Shown here: piece after piece, positions 45,635-55,046 of the stretch | Layout of the letters: the number at the start of each line of letters is the position of its first letter | Position numbering within the stretch: the first letter of the stretch is position 1 | Origin: Jutongia hominis | Lineage (GTDB): Bacteria > Bacillota > Clostridia > Lachnospirales > Lachnospiraceae | DNA: 64,000 nucleotides | Reading direction: 5' to 3' | NCBI RefSeq assembly: GCF_014384965.1 | Contig: NZ_JACRSW010000001.1 | Coordinates: 1-64,000 of the forward strand | Translations under genes and position numbers: made by a program | The notes under the pieces: model-generated | Told to the model about the DNA's origin: nothing | Seen by the model: the letters and a program-made list of their open reading frames with translations, nothing else | Database searches by the model: none

Positions 45635-46813
45635 ATGAACGAGATCCAGTTAAAGTACGGATGTAATCCAAACCAGAAACCCGCAAGAGTATTTATGAAA
45701 GACGGAAGCGATCTTCCATTTCAGGTATTAAACGGAACACCGGGATATATCAACCTTTTAGATGCCTTTAACAGCTGGCAGTTGGTAAAGGAAGTAAAAG
45801 AAGCTACCGGGCATGTTGCTGCTGCTTCTTTTAAGCATGTCAGTCCCGCAGGTGCAGCGATTGATGTTCCTCTTGATGATACGATGAAGAAGATTTACTT
45901 CGTGGATGATGATATCGAACTGACTCCAATGGCAACAGCATATATTCGTGCAAGAGGCGCTGACAGAATGTCTTCTTTTGGTGATTTTGTCGCTCTTTCC
46001 GATGAATGTGATGTTGCAACGGCAAAATATCTGAAAACACTTGTATCGGATGGTATCATCGCTCCTTCTTATTCTCCTGAAGCATTAGAAATCTTAAAAG
46101 AAAAGAAACGTGGTAATTACTGCGTGATCCAGATCGATCCTGATTATGAAGCTGCTCCGTTGGAGACAAAAGATGTATTTGGTATTACTTTTGAGCAGGG
46201 ACATAATACAGTAAAAACAACAAAAGAACTTTTCGATAACGTTGTGACAAAGAAAAAGAACCTTACAGAATCTGCTTTACACGATATGATGCTTGCAAAC
46301 ATCATCTTAAAATATACACAGTCGAACTCAGTCTGTTATGTAAAAGACGGTCAGGCGATCGGTATCGGTGCAGGGCAGCAGTCGCGTATTCATTGTACCC
46401 GTCTTGCCGGTGACAAGGCAGACAAATGGTTCCTTCGTCAGTCGCCAAAAGCTTTAAATCTCCCATTCCGCGATGATATCCGTCGTCCTGACAGAGATAA
46501 TACGATCGATGTTTACTTATCCGATGATGATATGGATGTACTTGCTGACGGCATCTGGGAAAACTTCTTTACCGAAAAACCGGAAAGAATGACAAGAGAA
46601 GAAAGAGCTGAATGGATCAAGAACTTAGATAATGTTACATTAGGATCCGATGCATTCATTCCATTTAGTGATAACGTAGAACGTGCAAACCGCAGTGGTG
46701 TCAAATATATCGCACAGGCAGGCGGTTCTAAGAATGATCAGGCTGTTATTGATGCTTGTGACGAATTTGGAATTACTATGGCATTCACAGGACTTCGTCT
46801 GTTCCATCACTAA
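45635..46813 (+). CDS. AICAR transformylase (stand-alone PurH C-terminal type)
   Basis: A 392-residue phosphoribosylaminoimidazolecarboxamide formyltransferase that adds the last carbon of the purine ring from 10-formyl-tetrahydrofolate. AASFKHVSPAGAA carries the catalytic Lys-His, and IGIGAGQQSRIHCTRLAGDKAD is the family hallmark. The N-terminal IMP cyclohydrolase domain of ordinary PurH is absent; the next gene supplies that step. The start is ATG at 45635 after AGAGGAG; the frame reaches back into the riboswitch terminator, which is not coding. Confidence 0.94.
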   Translation: MNEIQLKYGCNPNQKPARVFMKDGSDLPFQVLNGTPGYINLLDAFNSWQLVKEVKEATGHVAAASFKHVSPAGAAIDVPLDDTMKKIYFVDDDIELTPMATAYIRARGADRMSSFGDFVALSDECDVATAKYLKTLVSDGIIAPSYSPEALEILKEKKRGNYCVIQIDPDYEAAPLETKDVFGITFEQGHNTVKTTKELFDNVVTKKKNLTESALHDMMLANIILKYTQSNSVCYVKDGQAIGIGAGQQSRIHCTRLAGDKADKWFLRQSPKALNLPFRDDIRRPDRDNTIDVYLSDDDMDVLADGIWENFFTEKPERMTREERAEWIKNLDNVTLGSDAFIPFSDNVERANRSGVKYIAQAGGSKNDQAVIDACDEFGITMAFTGLRLFHH

Positions 46814-46946
46814 AATGAGATCCGGTTTCTTTTAAAACCGGACAGAATTTTTATATTTTGACCGAATACATAAAAAGATTTTCATATTATATAAGAGCAT
46901 TCTGCATAAATCATAATATTGCACAGGCTCAGAAACGGAGAGTATC

Positions 46947-47660
46947 ATGAAACAATTATCTTTAGAAAACGAATTAAAAAGCAACGCTTATCCGGGACGT
47001 GGCATCGTTGTTGGTAAAACACCGGATGGCACACATGCTGTCATTGCTTATTTTATCATGGGACGCAGCGAAAACAGCCGCAACCGTGTCTTCGTTGAAG
47101 ACGGAGCCGGAATCCGAACACAGGCTTTTGATCCTGCTAAGTTAGAAGATCCAAGCCTGATCATTTACGCACCGGTACGCGTCCTTGAAAATAACACGAT
47201 CGTAACAAACGGAGATCAGACAGATACCATTTATGACTTAATGCAGGAAGGTGCAACCTTTGAACAGTCTCTTCGTACAAGAGAATTTGAACCGGACGCA
47301 CCAAATTATACTCCTAGAATTTCAGCGATCTTATCCGTAGAAGACGGTGGCTTCGACTATTCGATGTCTATCTTAAAAAGCAATAATGGCAACGGAGATG
47401 CTTGCAACCGTTATACTTTTGATTATGAAAATCCGGTTGCCGGAGAAGCACATTTTATCCATACTTATATGCACGATGCAAATCCTCTGCCAAGCTTTGA
47501 AGGCGAACCAAAGTTAGTCGATACCATGGACGATATGGACGCTTTTGGTGATATGGTATGGAACAGCTTAAATGAAGACAACAAAGTGTCTTTGTTCATC
47601 CGCTATATCAATATCGAAGATGGCAGTGTACAATCTAAGATCTATAACAAAAACAAATAA
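46947..47660 (+). CDS. PurO-type IMP cyclohydrolase
   Basis: A 237-residue protein of the IMP_cyclohyd (PurO) family, best known from archaea, which closes the purine ring to give IMP. Recognised segments are NAYPGRGIVVGKTPDGTHAV, YFIMGRSENSRNRVF and NYTPRISAIL. It lies 133 bases after AICAR transformylase and so completes the step that the shortened upstream protein cannot. GGAGAG precedes the ATG. The gap may hold a small hairpin but no separate promoter is obvious. Confidence 0.88.
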   Translation: MKQLSLENELKSNAYPGRGIVVGKTPDGTHAVIAYFIMGRSENSRNRVFVEDGAGIRTQAFDPAKLEDPSLIIYAPVRVLENNTIVTNGDQTDTIYDLMQEGATFEQSLRTREFEPDAPNYTPRISAILSVEDGGFDYSMSILKSNNGNGDACNRYTFDYENPVAGEAHFIHTYMHDANPLPSFEGEPKLVDTMDDMDAFGDMVWNSLNEDNKVSLFIRYINIEDGSVQSKIYNKNK

Positions 47661-47694
47661 TATTCCGGCTGGAAGTATTCTTTCCCGGAACTGC

Positions 47695-47740
47695 AAAAGC
47701 CCTTCCTATCATAATAATACTATGATAGGAAGGGCTTTTT
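47695..47740 (+). terminator. Terminator of the purine operon
   Basis: AAAGCCCTTCCTATCAT pairs with ATGATAGGAAGGGCTTT around a nine-base loop, followed by T-rich DNA. Perfect 17-bp stem. Confidence 0.93.
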
Positions 47741-47773
47741 ACTTTGTCATCAACCCTGATTATCCACAAGCTC

Positions 47774-48571
47774 TTATTGCAAGATGGTACCATCGGTTCC
47801 AACGACTGTGACCTGCCATGGGATCATTTTGTCACAATTTTGTAAGGCTACCTTTGCAGCATTTAACAAACCACCACAACATGGAACTTCCATGCGTACA
47901 ATATGCACACTCTTAATGTCATTTTGTCTAAGGATCTCTGTCAGCTTTTCACTATAGTCAATATCATCTAACTTCGGACATCCGATCACTGTGATCTTGT
48001 CACGAATAAAATCATCATGGAAGTTTGCATATGCATATGCTGTGCAATCTGCTGCGATCAAGAGATCTGCACCATCATAATACGGTGCTTTGACCGGCAT
48101 TAATTTAATCTGTACCGGCCATTGACGAAGTTCTGAAATCACATTCGTTGTATGCTGCGCTGCACTGACAGACGCTTCCGGTGATCGTTTTATCATCTTT
48201 GCCTGACTTCCCGGACATCCTCCCTGCGGACGTTCGATCGCTCTTGGCCGGCTTCCCGGGCAGCCTCCCTGTGGGCGTTTGATTGCTTTTGCCTGACTTC
48301 CCGGACAGCCTGCTGTCTTCTGCTCTTTTGCTCTCTTTTCCAAATGCTTCCGTACTGCTTCTTCATCATAAGCAGCCGCCTCTCTTTCCACAAAAGAAAT
48401 CGCCTGCATCGGACAACTTGGCAGACAATCTCCAAGTCCGTCGCAATAGTCATCACGCATTAATTTTGCTTTGCCATCTACAATCGCGATCGCACCCTCA
48501 TGACATGCCGTTGCACATAAACCACATCCATTACATTTTTCTGTATCAATCTGAATTACACGTCTGATCAT
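47774..48571 (-). CDS. Ferredoxin-domain protein with triplicated GCPGS motif
   Basis: A 265-residue iron-sulfur protein. Residues 1-60 hold a ferredoxin-like domain: CNGCGLCATAC (cluster 1) and CDGLGDCLPSCP (cluster 2). Residues 88-132 contain three tandem 15-residue units beginning GCPGS. The C-terminal half (about 145-265) has CPKLDD and VPCCGGLL, with two adjacent Cys residues that may bind another centre. The family is often placed beside Crp/Fnr regulators in anaerobes; its reaction is unknown to me. The Crp/Fnr gene lies upstream and a matching palindrome lies at the promoter. Confidence 0.85.
   Translation of the reverse strand: MIRRVIQIDTEKCNGCGLCATACHEGAIAIVDGKAKLMRDDYCDGLGDCLPSCPMQAISFVEREAAAYDEEAVRKHLEKRAKEQKTAGCPGSQAKAIKRPQGGCPGSRPRAIERPQGGCPGSQAKMIKRSPEASVSAAQHTTNVISELRQWPVQIKLMPVKAPYYDGADLLIAADCTAYAYANFHDDFIRDKITVIGCPKLDDIDYSEKLTEILRQNDIKSVHIVRMEVPCCGGLLNAAKVALQNCDKMIPWQVTVVGTDGTILQ
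48176..48310 (-). repeat. Three 45-bp tandem units in the ferredoxin-like gene
   Basis: Each unit codes for GCPGSxxxxIxR(P/S)xx with period 15 residues (Cys near residues 89, 104 and 119). The units are close in DNA sequence, so the duplication is recent. Confidence 0.85.
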
Positions 48572-48644
48572 TTTCGTATCTCCATTTCTTTTTTATTTGT
48601 CTTTTTGTTTTTTATTTTTTATGTGTCTCTTTGATTCTGAAAGT

Positions 48645-48687
48645 AGTATAACAGCTTCCTATAAAAAACGATGTAACAAATGTTACA
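48645..48687 (-). promoter_or_regulatory. Ferredoxin-gene promoter with Crp/Fnr-type palindrome
   Basis: A -10 TATACT (48645-48650) has no good -35. Instead a perfect palindrome TGTAACA-AA-TGTTACA (48672-48687) is centred about 41.5 bases upstream of the predicted start (near 48638), the position of class II Crp/Fnr activator sites. The regulator gene is directly upstream on the same strand. Activation is inferred. Confidence 0.7.
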
Positions 48688-48771
48688 CCGTTTTAGTCAT
48701 TTAAAAAAATATATATCCATGATGATATTATCACAAACTGACATTACACCATTCTTTTCTGATCTTTCCTG

Positions 48772-49455
48772 TTATAAAAGATCTTCCAGGCTTTCTAAAT
48801 CCCTGATCAAAATATTTTTTCCTTGCAATGCGATCCATCCTTCTTCCGCCATATTTCCGATTTCTCTGGAAAGAGAAGGTCTCGCCACATTCATATATTC
48901 CGCCAGCTCTTCTTTTGTCATAGACAAATAAACCATTCCATCTTCACTTGCATGTTCCAGCAAAAAAGAGGCAATCTTTTCTCGAAGACTTCCGGCACTT
49001 AACAACCGCAGTCTCTTGTTCAATAGATAGGCTTTTTTTGCAAAAAGCTGTAACAGATTCTTCATTAAACGGATCTCTGCCATCGAATTATCTGCTTCTT
49101 TTTCAAAAATGCGACTGTCAATACTTAAAACAGTTGTAGAAACAACTGCCTGTGCTTCCATCTCGAATTCCTTTTTTCCGATAAAAAGATAGATCTCTCC
49201 AAAAAGGTCTCCGACCGTTTCAATGCAGGTAAGAACACTCTTTTTCCCACTTGCACTTACTTTGGCGATCACAACCTTTCCCGAAACAAGCACAAACATT
49301 CGATTTGCTTTCTGTCCTTGCAAAAAAATGGTTTCGCCTTTGTCATAATGACAGATACGACAGCCATTCTGAGATAAGATCTCCTGTATCTCTTCCTTTG
49401 TCATCCCCTTACAAAGCGAACTTTTTGCAAGTATCTGTTCTGGTTCCTTCTCCAC
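48772..49455 (-). CDS. Crp/Fnr-family transcription regulator
   Basis: A 227-residue regulator with an N-terminal cyclic-nucleotide-binding-like barrel (about 15-125; GETIFLQGQKANRMFVLVSG) and a C-terminal winged helix (about 155-225; SMTKEELAEYMNVARPSLSRE). Two Cys (15, 32) lie in the N-terminal region, fewer than the four of FNR-type cluster binders, so the signal is not clear. It probably regulates the ferredoxin-like gene 200 bases downstream. Confidence 0.92.
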   Translation of the reverse strand: MEKEPEQILAKSSLCKGMTKEEIQEILSQNGCRICHYDKGETIFLQGQKANRMFVLVSGKVVIAKVSASGKKSVLTCIETVGDLFGEIYLFIGKKEFEMEAQAVVSTTVLSIDSRIFEKEADNSMAEIRLMKNLLQLFAKKAYLLNKRLRLLSAGSLREKIASFLLEHASEDGMVYLSMTKEELAEYMNVARPSLSREIGNMAEEGWIALQGKNILIRDLESLEDLL

Positions 49456-49626
49456 TCTTTGCTTCCTCCCTTACAAAATGCACTTTTTCTTATTGCATAA
49501 TATTCTCTGATATTGCATTCTGTCCCTGCTCTGTTATTCCTAACAATACTATTAGTAAATATATATTTTTCACTATAAAAACCGGGGCATTTTCATGCCA
49601 TTTCATTTCATGTATTTTTTCTGCTT

Positions 49627-50973
49627 TTAATATACCTTTTTTAATCTGCGCAGGCAATAGAAAAATGCCGGGATCAGGAAAATATCCGCACAGATCCATG
49701 CAACCGGACTTGCAAAGCAGGCAGCCACAAAGCCCCACATTGGTACAAATACAAAACCAACAATGCTTCGTGCAACCATTTCACAAATTCCTGCACAGAT
49801 AGCCAGAACACTGTATCCCATTCCCTGAATCGTAAAACGGATGATATTGACCAGAGAAAGCGGGAAGAAGAACGCACTGTTGATCAAAAGGAATGTTGTT
49901 ACGTTGCCAAGGATTGCTTTTTCTGAGGCTTCCATAAAGAGCAATGCCGTATACCGTCCAAAGAAAAATAAGAAGACAAACGCAAGCACTGCATAGATCA
50001 ATCCAAGCAGACAGCAGGAAAGCATACCTTTTTTCACACGATCAAGCTTACCGGCTCCAACATTTTGTCCGGCATAGGTTGCCATTGTAGATCCCATTGC
50101 GTCATATGGGCAGCAAAAGAACATACTTACCTTGCTTCCTGCAGTAATTGCTGCAACTGCCGAAGAACCCAGAGTATTGACCGCAGTCTGTAAAATGACG
50201 CTGCCGATTGCCGTGATCGAATATTGTAATCCCATCGGAATTCCCATTCCGCAAAGAATTTTCATATATTTTGTATCCATTTTCCACTCTTCAGGACGGA
50301 TCTTTAAAATTTCAAATTTATGCTTCATATAGAACAGGCAGCCGATCCCTGATACAGCCTGACTGATCACTGTTGCCCATGCCGCACCGGCAACCCCCAT
50401 ATGAAATGTCAAAATAAACAAAAAGTCCAATCCGATATTTAAAACAGAAGACACGATCAAAAAGAACAATGGCGAACGGCTGTCTCCTAACGAACGGATA
50501 ATGCCGGATACCAGATTATACAGATAGGTTGCCGGAATTCCTATAAATATAATGAAAATGTATGTATTGGCATCTTCAAAAATATCTGCCGGAGTACGCA
50601 TCCATGTCATGATCTGTCTGCATAAGATACAGGTTACAATGGTCATGATCACTGCAAAAACAATTGAAAGCCATACGCTGTTTGCCACGAATTTGCGAAG
50701 ACCTGTCTGGTCTTTTGCTCCAAAACGCTGTGCCACCGGGATTGCAAAGCCATTACAGACACCCATGCAAAAACCAATGATCATAAAATTAACCGATCCG
50801 GTTGAACCTACTGCTGCCAAAGCATTGACACCTAAACATCTTCCTACAATGATCGTATCCATCATACTGTAAAACTGCTGAAAAAGCATTCCAAGTAATA
50901 ACGGAATAAAAAAGCTTACGATCAAACGCATTGGTGAACCTACTGTCATGTCTTTTGTAACGGATTTGCTCAT
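49627..50973 (-). CDS. MATE-family multidrug efflux transporter
   Basis: A 448-residue transporter with 12 membrane helices, exchanging Na+ or H+ for organic cations. The N-terminal FFIPLLLGMLFQQFYSMMDTIIVGRCLG and the repeated half-protein layout are typical of the DinF/NorM superfamily. The start is the ATG at 50973, after AAAGGAG. The gene is alone; substrate unknown. Confidence 0.92.
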   Translation of the reverse strand: MSKSVTKDMTVGSPMRLIVSFFIPLLLGMLFQQFYSMMDTIIVGRCLGVNALAAVGSTGSVNFMIIGFCMGVCNGFAIPVAQRFGAKDQTGLRKFVANSVWLSIVFAVIMTIVTCILCRQIMTWMRTPADIFEDANTYIFIIFIGIPATYLYNLVSGIIRSLGDSRSPLFFLIVSSVLNIGLDFLFILTFHMGVAGAAWATVISQAVSGIGCLFYMKHKFEILKIRPEEWKMDTKYMKILCGMGIPMGLQYSITAIGSVILQTAVNTLGSSAVAAITAGSKVSMFFCCPYDAMGSTMATYAGQNVGAGKLDRVKKGMLSCCLLGLIYAVLAFVFLFFFGRYTALLFMEASEKAILGNVTTFLLINSAFFFPLSLVNIIRFTIQGMGYSVLAICAGICEMVARSIVGFVFVPMWGFVAACFASPVAWICADIFLIPAFFYCLRRLKKVY

Positions 50974-51267
50974 TTTTGCTCCTTTCTGACAAAGCAACCT
51001 GTTATCATTGTTTTACCGACAGGTTCTTTCCCTCGTTTTTTCTTTTCCGATATAAGCCTGCTTTTTGTTCAGTCGTTGATCAAAGAGAAATCATATACAA
51101 TTCCTATGATTTCTTGTAAAGTTTGAAAATTTTTATCAAATCATTTTATCGTTTCCATATATTTCTAACGTATCATATACCAATATATATCTATTTGCAA
51201 TAGCATTTTTTTGATTTCAAAAAATATTTATTTTTCAGTCTCCTTTGATACATTCATCGTAGAAATT
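50974..51267. other. Upstream region of the MATE gene
   Basis: AT-rich, with no gene, strong hairpin or repeat that I can recognise before the dispersed repeat copy C begins. Confidence 0.5.
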
Positions 51268-51370
51268 GTATAAAAAAGTGCAAAGCCAGCGCTTTGCACT
51301 CCAAGAATTGCTAAAGCAATTCTTGCTGGTGTACCGCTACTGTACGAGCAATTTCCTATTCCATAAAAAA
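51268..51370 (-). repeat. Dispersed terminator-linked repeat, copy C
   Basis: A full copy, nearly identical to A1 (minus strand: GGAATAGGAAA edge, GTAC element, AAGAATTGC/GCAATTCTT hairpin, GTGCAAAGC/GCTTTGCAC hairpin and T6). It begins exactly at the T-tract of the terminator at 51365-51405. Confidence 0.87.
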
Positions 51371-51405
51371 GATCATAACAGCATTACCACTGTTATGATC
51401 TTTTT
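51365..51405 (-). terminator. Terminator downstream of the fucosidase gene
   Basis: GATCATAACAG pairs with CTGTTATGATC around an eight-base loop, with A6 and T5 flanks, so both strands can terminate. Confidence 0.9.
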
Positions 51406-51442
51406 AATCGAAACTCTTCTGTTGGATCTGTTCATGATCGTT

Positions 51443-51592
51443 CATCCACTGATACAGTCTTTTATAAACTCGATCTCAATCTTGTTTTTGATCATCCATT
51501 GAAACGGTCTTTTATAAGCTCGATCTCAATCTTGTTTTTAATCATCCATTGATACGGTCTTTTATAAGCTGAATCTCGTTCTTGTTTATGAT
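51443..51592. repeat. Three tandem copies of a 50-bp unit
   Basis: Copies begin at 51443, 51493 and 51543 (CATCCA(C/T)TGA...CTTTTATAA...) and are over 85% alike by eye. They lie between the fucosidase stop and its terminator. No unique spacers and no reading frame conserved through all copies. Confidence 0.85.
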
Positions 51593-51713
51593 CGTCCGTC
51601 CATTTTTATCATTATGACAAGAGCAAAAATGAAAATCCACTATAAAGTTCCTTTTAAGCTTTTTTTACATGTTTGAGTAACTTTTTTTCTCATGATGTCT
51701 TTGCAAGTCATGT

Positions 51714-53048
51714 CTATTGATACTGTATTGCAAAAACAGTATCTACCGTATTAACTGCCTTCTTTCCAACCTTGAGTTTAACGGTTTTTCCTTTTGTAGA
51801 ATACTTGTATTTCTTGCCATTGCTGATACAGGTTACTTTTTTCACTTTGTACTTTTTATAACGTGTCACCGCTAACTTACCGTTTTTAGGCCATTTATTA
51901 ACATGAACATAGACCATCTTTCCCTTCCGGGTATATTTTCCCCAGGATGGTGTTTTCTTAAACGGACTTTTTACTGCTCCATAAATACTTTCGCTGTTTT
52001 TCTTCATCCATTTTGCAACACCTTTTAAAACGGTTTTACTCTTTGGCGTCATGCTTCCGTCACCTTTTGGTCCGATGTTTAATAAATAATTTCCATTTTT
52101 TGATACGACATCAACTAACTCTCTGACAATCGACTTAGAACTGCGATACCATTTCTCATTTGCTTTGGTATAGCCCCATGAATTATTCATAGTCTGACAG
52201 GTTTCCCATGGTCTTGTAAGATCTGCTGCCGGTACTGTCTGCTCCGGACACTCAAAATCACCAATTCCGAAATTACGACACACACGTTCATTGACAATAA
52301 CAGATGACTTGATACTCTTTAAATAACGGTAAAGATCTTTTCCGTCTGCCTTTGTCCACCATTTTTCCAATGTCGGATTGCTCTTTCTTAATGTCCAGTC
52401 TCCGTCAAACCACATAATCTCAGGATCATATGTTGTCATTAATTCTTTTAACTGTGCTTTCATATCCTGAATATACGCTTTTCTTGCCTCCATCGAACGC
52501 ATTTTTGTAAAATCACCGGAAATCGTCTGAGAAGAATGATTCCAGTCCAAAATAGAATAATACAATCCGAAATGAATTCCTGCTTTCTTACAGGCATTTT
52601 TTAACTCCATCAGAATATCGCGGCCGGATGCTCCAAATGGTGTGTATTGCTGTAAGCTGAACGTCTTTGTACCAGTATAATCCTTAAAACTTTCCACCTT
52701 TGTATCCCACAAGGCAAGTCCTTCATGGTGCTTTGCCGTGATTACAATATATTTCATGCCTGCTTTTTTAGCATAAGAAACGATTTCTTTTGCATTAAAG
52801 TTCTTTGGGTTAAATTTTGATGCGATCTCTTCCTGATATTTTTTCTTTGAGATCTTATCAACATTCATGATCCATTCACCTTTTCCATAGGATGAATATG
52901 CTCCCAAATGGATAAACATACCAAAACGGTCATTAGCCCACCATTTCAAGTTCGATGGAACCTGATATGCTTTTGTTACGGCAGGAGTGGAAAAAACACT
53001 TCCTGCCACGATCATAATACTCAATAAAAATGCCATTATTCTTTTCAT
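51714..53048 (-). CDS. Secreted alpha-L-fucosidase (GH29)
   Basis: A 444-residue exported glycosidase. Signal peptide residues 1-27 (ending TKA). The GH29 barrel follows: RFGMFIHLGAYSSYGKGEWIM, YIVITAKHHEGLALWDTKV, DPEIMWFDGDW with the nucleophile Asp, and a C-terminal beta domain (about 345-444) rich in Lys. It releases terminal fucose from mucin or plant/milk glycans. It seems to be free of wall-anchor or carbohydrate-binding modules. The acid/base Glu is variable in this family and is not assigned. Confidence 0.92.
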   Translation of the reverse strand: MKRIMAFLLSIMIVAGSVFSTPAVTKAYQVPSNLKWWANDRFGMFIHLGAYSSYGKGEWIMNVDKISKKKYQEEIASKFNPKNFNAKEIVSYAKKAGMKYIVITAKHHEGLALWDTKVESFKDYTGTKTFSLQQYTPFGASGRDILMELKNACKKAGIHFGLYYSILDWNHSSQTISGDFTKMRSMEARKAYIQDMKAQLKELMTTYDPEIMWFDGDWTLRKSNPTLEKWWTKADGKDLYRYLKSIKSSVIVNERVCRNFGIGDFECPEQTVPAADLTRPWETCQTMNNSWGYTKANEKWYRSSKSIVRELVDVVSKNGNYLLNIGPKGDGSMTPKSKTVLKGVAKWMKKNSESIYGAVKSPFKKTPSWGKYTRKGKMVYVHVNKWPKNGKLAVTRYKKYKVKKVTCISNGKKYKYSTKGKTVKLKVGKKAVNTVDTVFAIQYQ

Positions 53049-53129
53049 ATGAAACCTCTTTTTTGTAAATTTTCTGAAATAATCTTTTTTTGTAAGTTAC
53101 TCTCTAACAGCGTTCAGGCAAAATAGAAT

Positions 53130-53390
53130 CTACCAGATTTTTGTTCCCAAAGGGCAATGTTTTGTCTTGTCATAGGCACTTGCTTCTACATAATATCCGC
53201 TCTTTTGGCATACTCCAAGCCGAAGCCACTTGCAATCACGGCAAATCGAAAGTCTTTCCTCAAAAAGCTCTTTATTAGCTCTTTGTTGTACCGGAAGTCT
53301 CTCACGGTAAGCTGTCACCTGCTTTAGTGCAGCTTTTTGATCCAAATCACGAAGCAAACAACGGATACAGGGAATCTTATGCTTTGACAT
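53130..53390 (-). CDS. Small Cys-rich protein (DUF6171-like)
   Basis: An 86-residue protein with four Cys groups: CIRCLLRD at the start, CRDCKWL and CQKSGYYVE in the middle, and [10 protein letters not shown] at the end, suggesting zinc or iron-sulfur binding. The layout recalls the DUF6171 family, whose role is unknown. The ATG at 53390, after AAGGTGAG, lies inside the end of the GH51 gene, with a 14-base overlap, so it is translated from the same mRNA. Confidence 0.7.
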   Translation of the reverse strand: MSKHKIPCIRCLLRDLDQKAALKQVTAYRERLPVQQRANKELFEERLSICRDCKWLRLGVCQKSGYYVEASAYDKTKHCPLGTKIW

Positions 53391-54882
53391 GAACACTCAC
53401 CTTATAAACGCTGCATGGTCCGACTTCAATCGTCTTTGTCTTTCCTGACCATTGTTCTATCTTATCCTGATGCATAATACAATCCGGCTGTTCAAATGTA
53501 TTGTGAGCATGTACCTCACCTGTCAGCTCAGTAATTGACGCTTCTCCTGCAAATTGCATCCCTTCTTCTAATTCGATCGCTATCTGTGCCGGATCTTTTA
53601 ATGACGCATTTGACAATGTGATCGTTAAGATTTTTTCTCCATTTTTCTCCTGGATCGAGCAGGATTCTGACAGAGCAGGAACCCATACTTCCTCTGTTCC
53701 TGTCATTCCCGGAAGCATATGACTTTCTACCAGTGTGGCATTCTGATGATCACGATACATCCAGAACACTTCATATGTCGGTGTTTTAACAAGCTGATCT
53801 GCTTGCGTCAAAATCATTGCCTGTAATACATTGACTGCCTGTGCGATATTTGCCATGGCAATACGATCACTGTGTTTATTAAACAGATTCAGATTATATG
53901 CCGCAACGATCGCATCTCGCATTGTATTCTGCTGATATAAAAATCCCGGATTCATTCCCGGTTCTACATCATACCATGTTCCCCATTCATCAACGATCAG
54001 ACTGATCTTATGATCGGGATCATACTTGTCCATAACCGCTAAATGTCCTTTTATGACCTCGTCCATTCTCATCGTTTGCTGTATTGTCTGATAATACTCT
54101 TTCTCATCAAACTCGGTTGCACTTCCTTTATGTCCCCAGTCTCCTGTCGGAAGTGTATAATAGTGCAGACTGATCCCCCTTGTGTGGCATCCATTGACAC
54201 GTTTTAATAACTCTTTTGTCCATTCATAATCATCTGCACTCGGTCCACAAGCAATCTTATACAAATGATTGTCTCCATACTCCCGGCAAAATGTCTGGTA
54301 TTTCTTATATTCATTGGCATAATAGTCTGCTGACATATTGCCACCACAGCCCCAGTTTTCATTTCCAATACCAAGATATTTGATCTTCCATGGTTCTTTG
54401 TGTCCGTTCTTTGCTCTGAGCTTTGCCATATCGGACTCGCCATCTGCTGTCAAATATTCCACCCAGTCTGCTGCCTCTGCAACCGTACCGCTTCCCATAT
54501 TAACCGCAAGATACGGTTCGCATCCGATCTGCTCACACAGATCCATAAATTCGTGTGTACCAAAGCTGTTGTCTTCTACAACACCTCCCCAGTTAGAATT
54601 TACCATATGCCGGCGGTTTTCTTCCGGTCCGATTCCGTCTTTCCAATGATATTCGTCGGCAAAACATCCACCCGGCCAGCGAAGAACCGGTACTTTTAGT
54701 TCTTTCAAAGCTTCGACAACATCTGTACGGATTCCGTTTTTATTAGGAATATCGGAATCCTCACCAACGTAAATTCCCTCATAAATACAGCGTCCTAAAT
54801 GCTCCGAAAACTGACCATAGATTTCCGGTGCAATATGGCTGCATTCCTTATTTGCATTAATTTTTAGTTTTGTCTGAATCAT
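53377..54882 (-). CDS. Alpha-N-arabinofuranosidase (GH51)
   Basis: A 501-residue intracellular glycosidase without a signal peptide. It removes arabinofuranose from arabinoxylan or arabinan oligosaccharides. The acid/base Glu is in [13 protein letters not shown] and the nucleophile Glu in [36 protein letters not shown] is the conserved N-terminal stretch. Normal length. No transporter or regulator for arabino-oligosaccharides is adjacent; the small Cys-rich gene overlaps its end. Confidence 0.95.
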   Translation of the reverse strand: MIQTKLKINANKECSHIAPEIYGQFSEHLGRCIYEGIYVGEDSDIPNKNGIRTDVVEALKELKVPVLRWPGGCFADEYHWKDGIGPEENRRHMVNSNWGGVVEDNSFGTHEFMDLCEQIGCEPYLAVNMGSGTVAEAADWVEYLTADGESDMAKLRAKNGHKEPWKIKYLGIGNENWGCGGNMSADYYANEYKKYQTFCREYGDNHLYKIACGPSADDYEWTKELLKRVNGCHTRGISLHYYTLPTGDWGHKGSATEFDEKEYYQTIQQTMRMDEVIKGHLAVMDKYDPDHKISLIVDEWGTWYDVEPGMNPGFLYQQNTMRDAIVAAYNLNLFNKHSDRIAMANIAQAVNVLQAMILTQADQLVKTPTYEVFWMYRDHQNATLVESHMLPGMTGTEEVWVPALSESCSIQEKNGEKILTITLSNASLKDPAQIAIELEEGMQFAGEASITELTGEVHAHNTFEQPDCIMHQDKIEQWSGKTKTIEVGPCSVYKVSVHVKA

Positions 54883-54998
54883 CTTTCTCCTCCTGTTTGT
54901 CTATAAAAAATTTTTAAGCACGAAGTGCAACAACCAAATATAAAAATTAGTATATCATAAATTCGCAGCACAAGAAAGCTCATTATATTAACAAAATT

Positions 54999-55046
54999 CA
55001 TAAACTCCAAAATCCAAGCATGCACGCTTGGATTTTGGAGTTTATG
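54999..55046 (-). terminator. Terminator overlapping the stop of the SpmA-like gene
   Basis: A 21-bp perfect stem (54999-55019 with 55026-55046) contains the TAA stop codon of the upstream gene. T-rich DNA lies on both sides, but a long U-run is lacking, so efficiency is uncertain. Confidence 0.75.

Noticed and set aside
48193..48456. 87-codon minus-strand frame rich in Arg/Glu
   Set aside because: It is a shifted reading of the 45-bp repeats in the ferredoxin-like gene.
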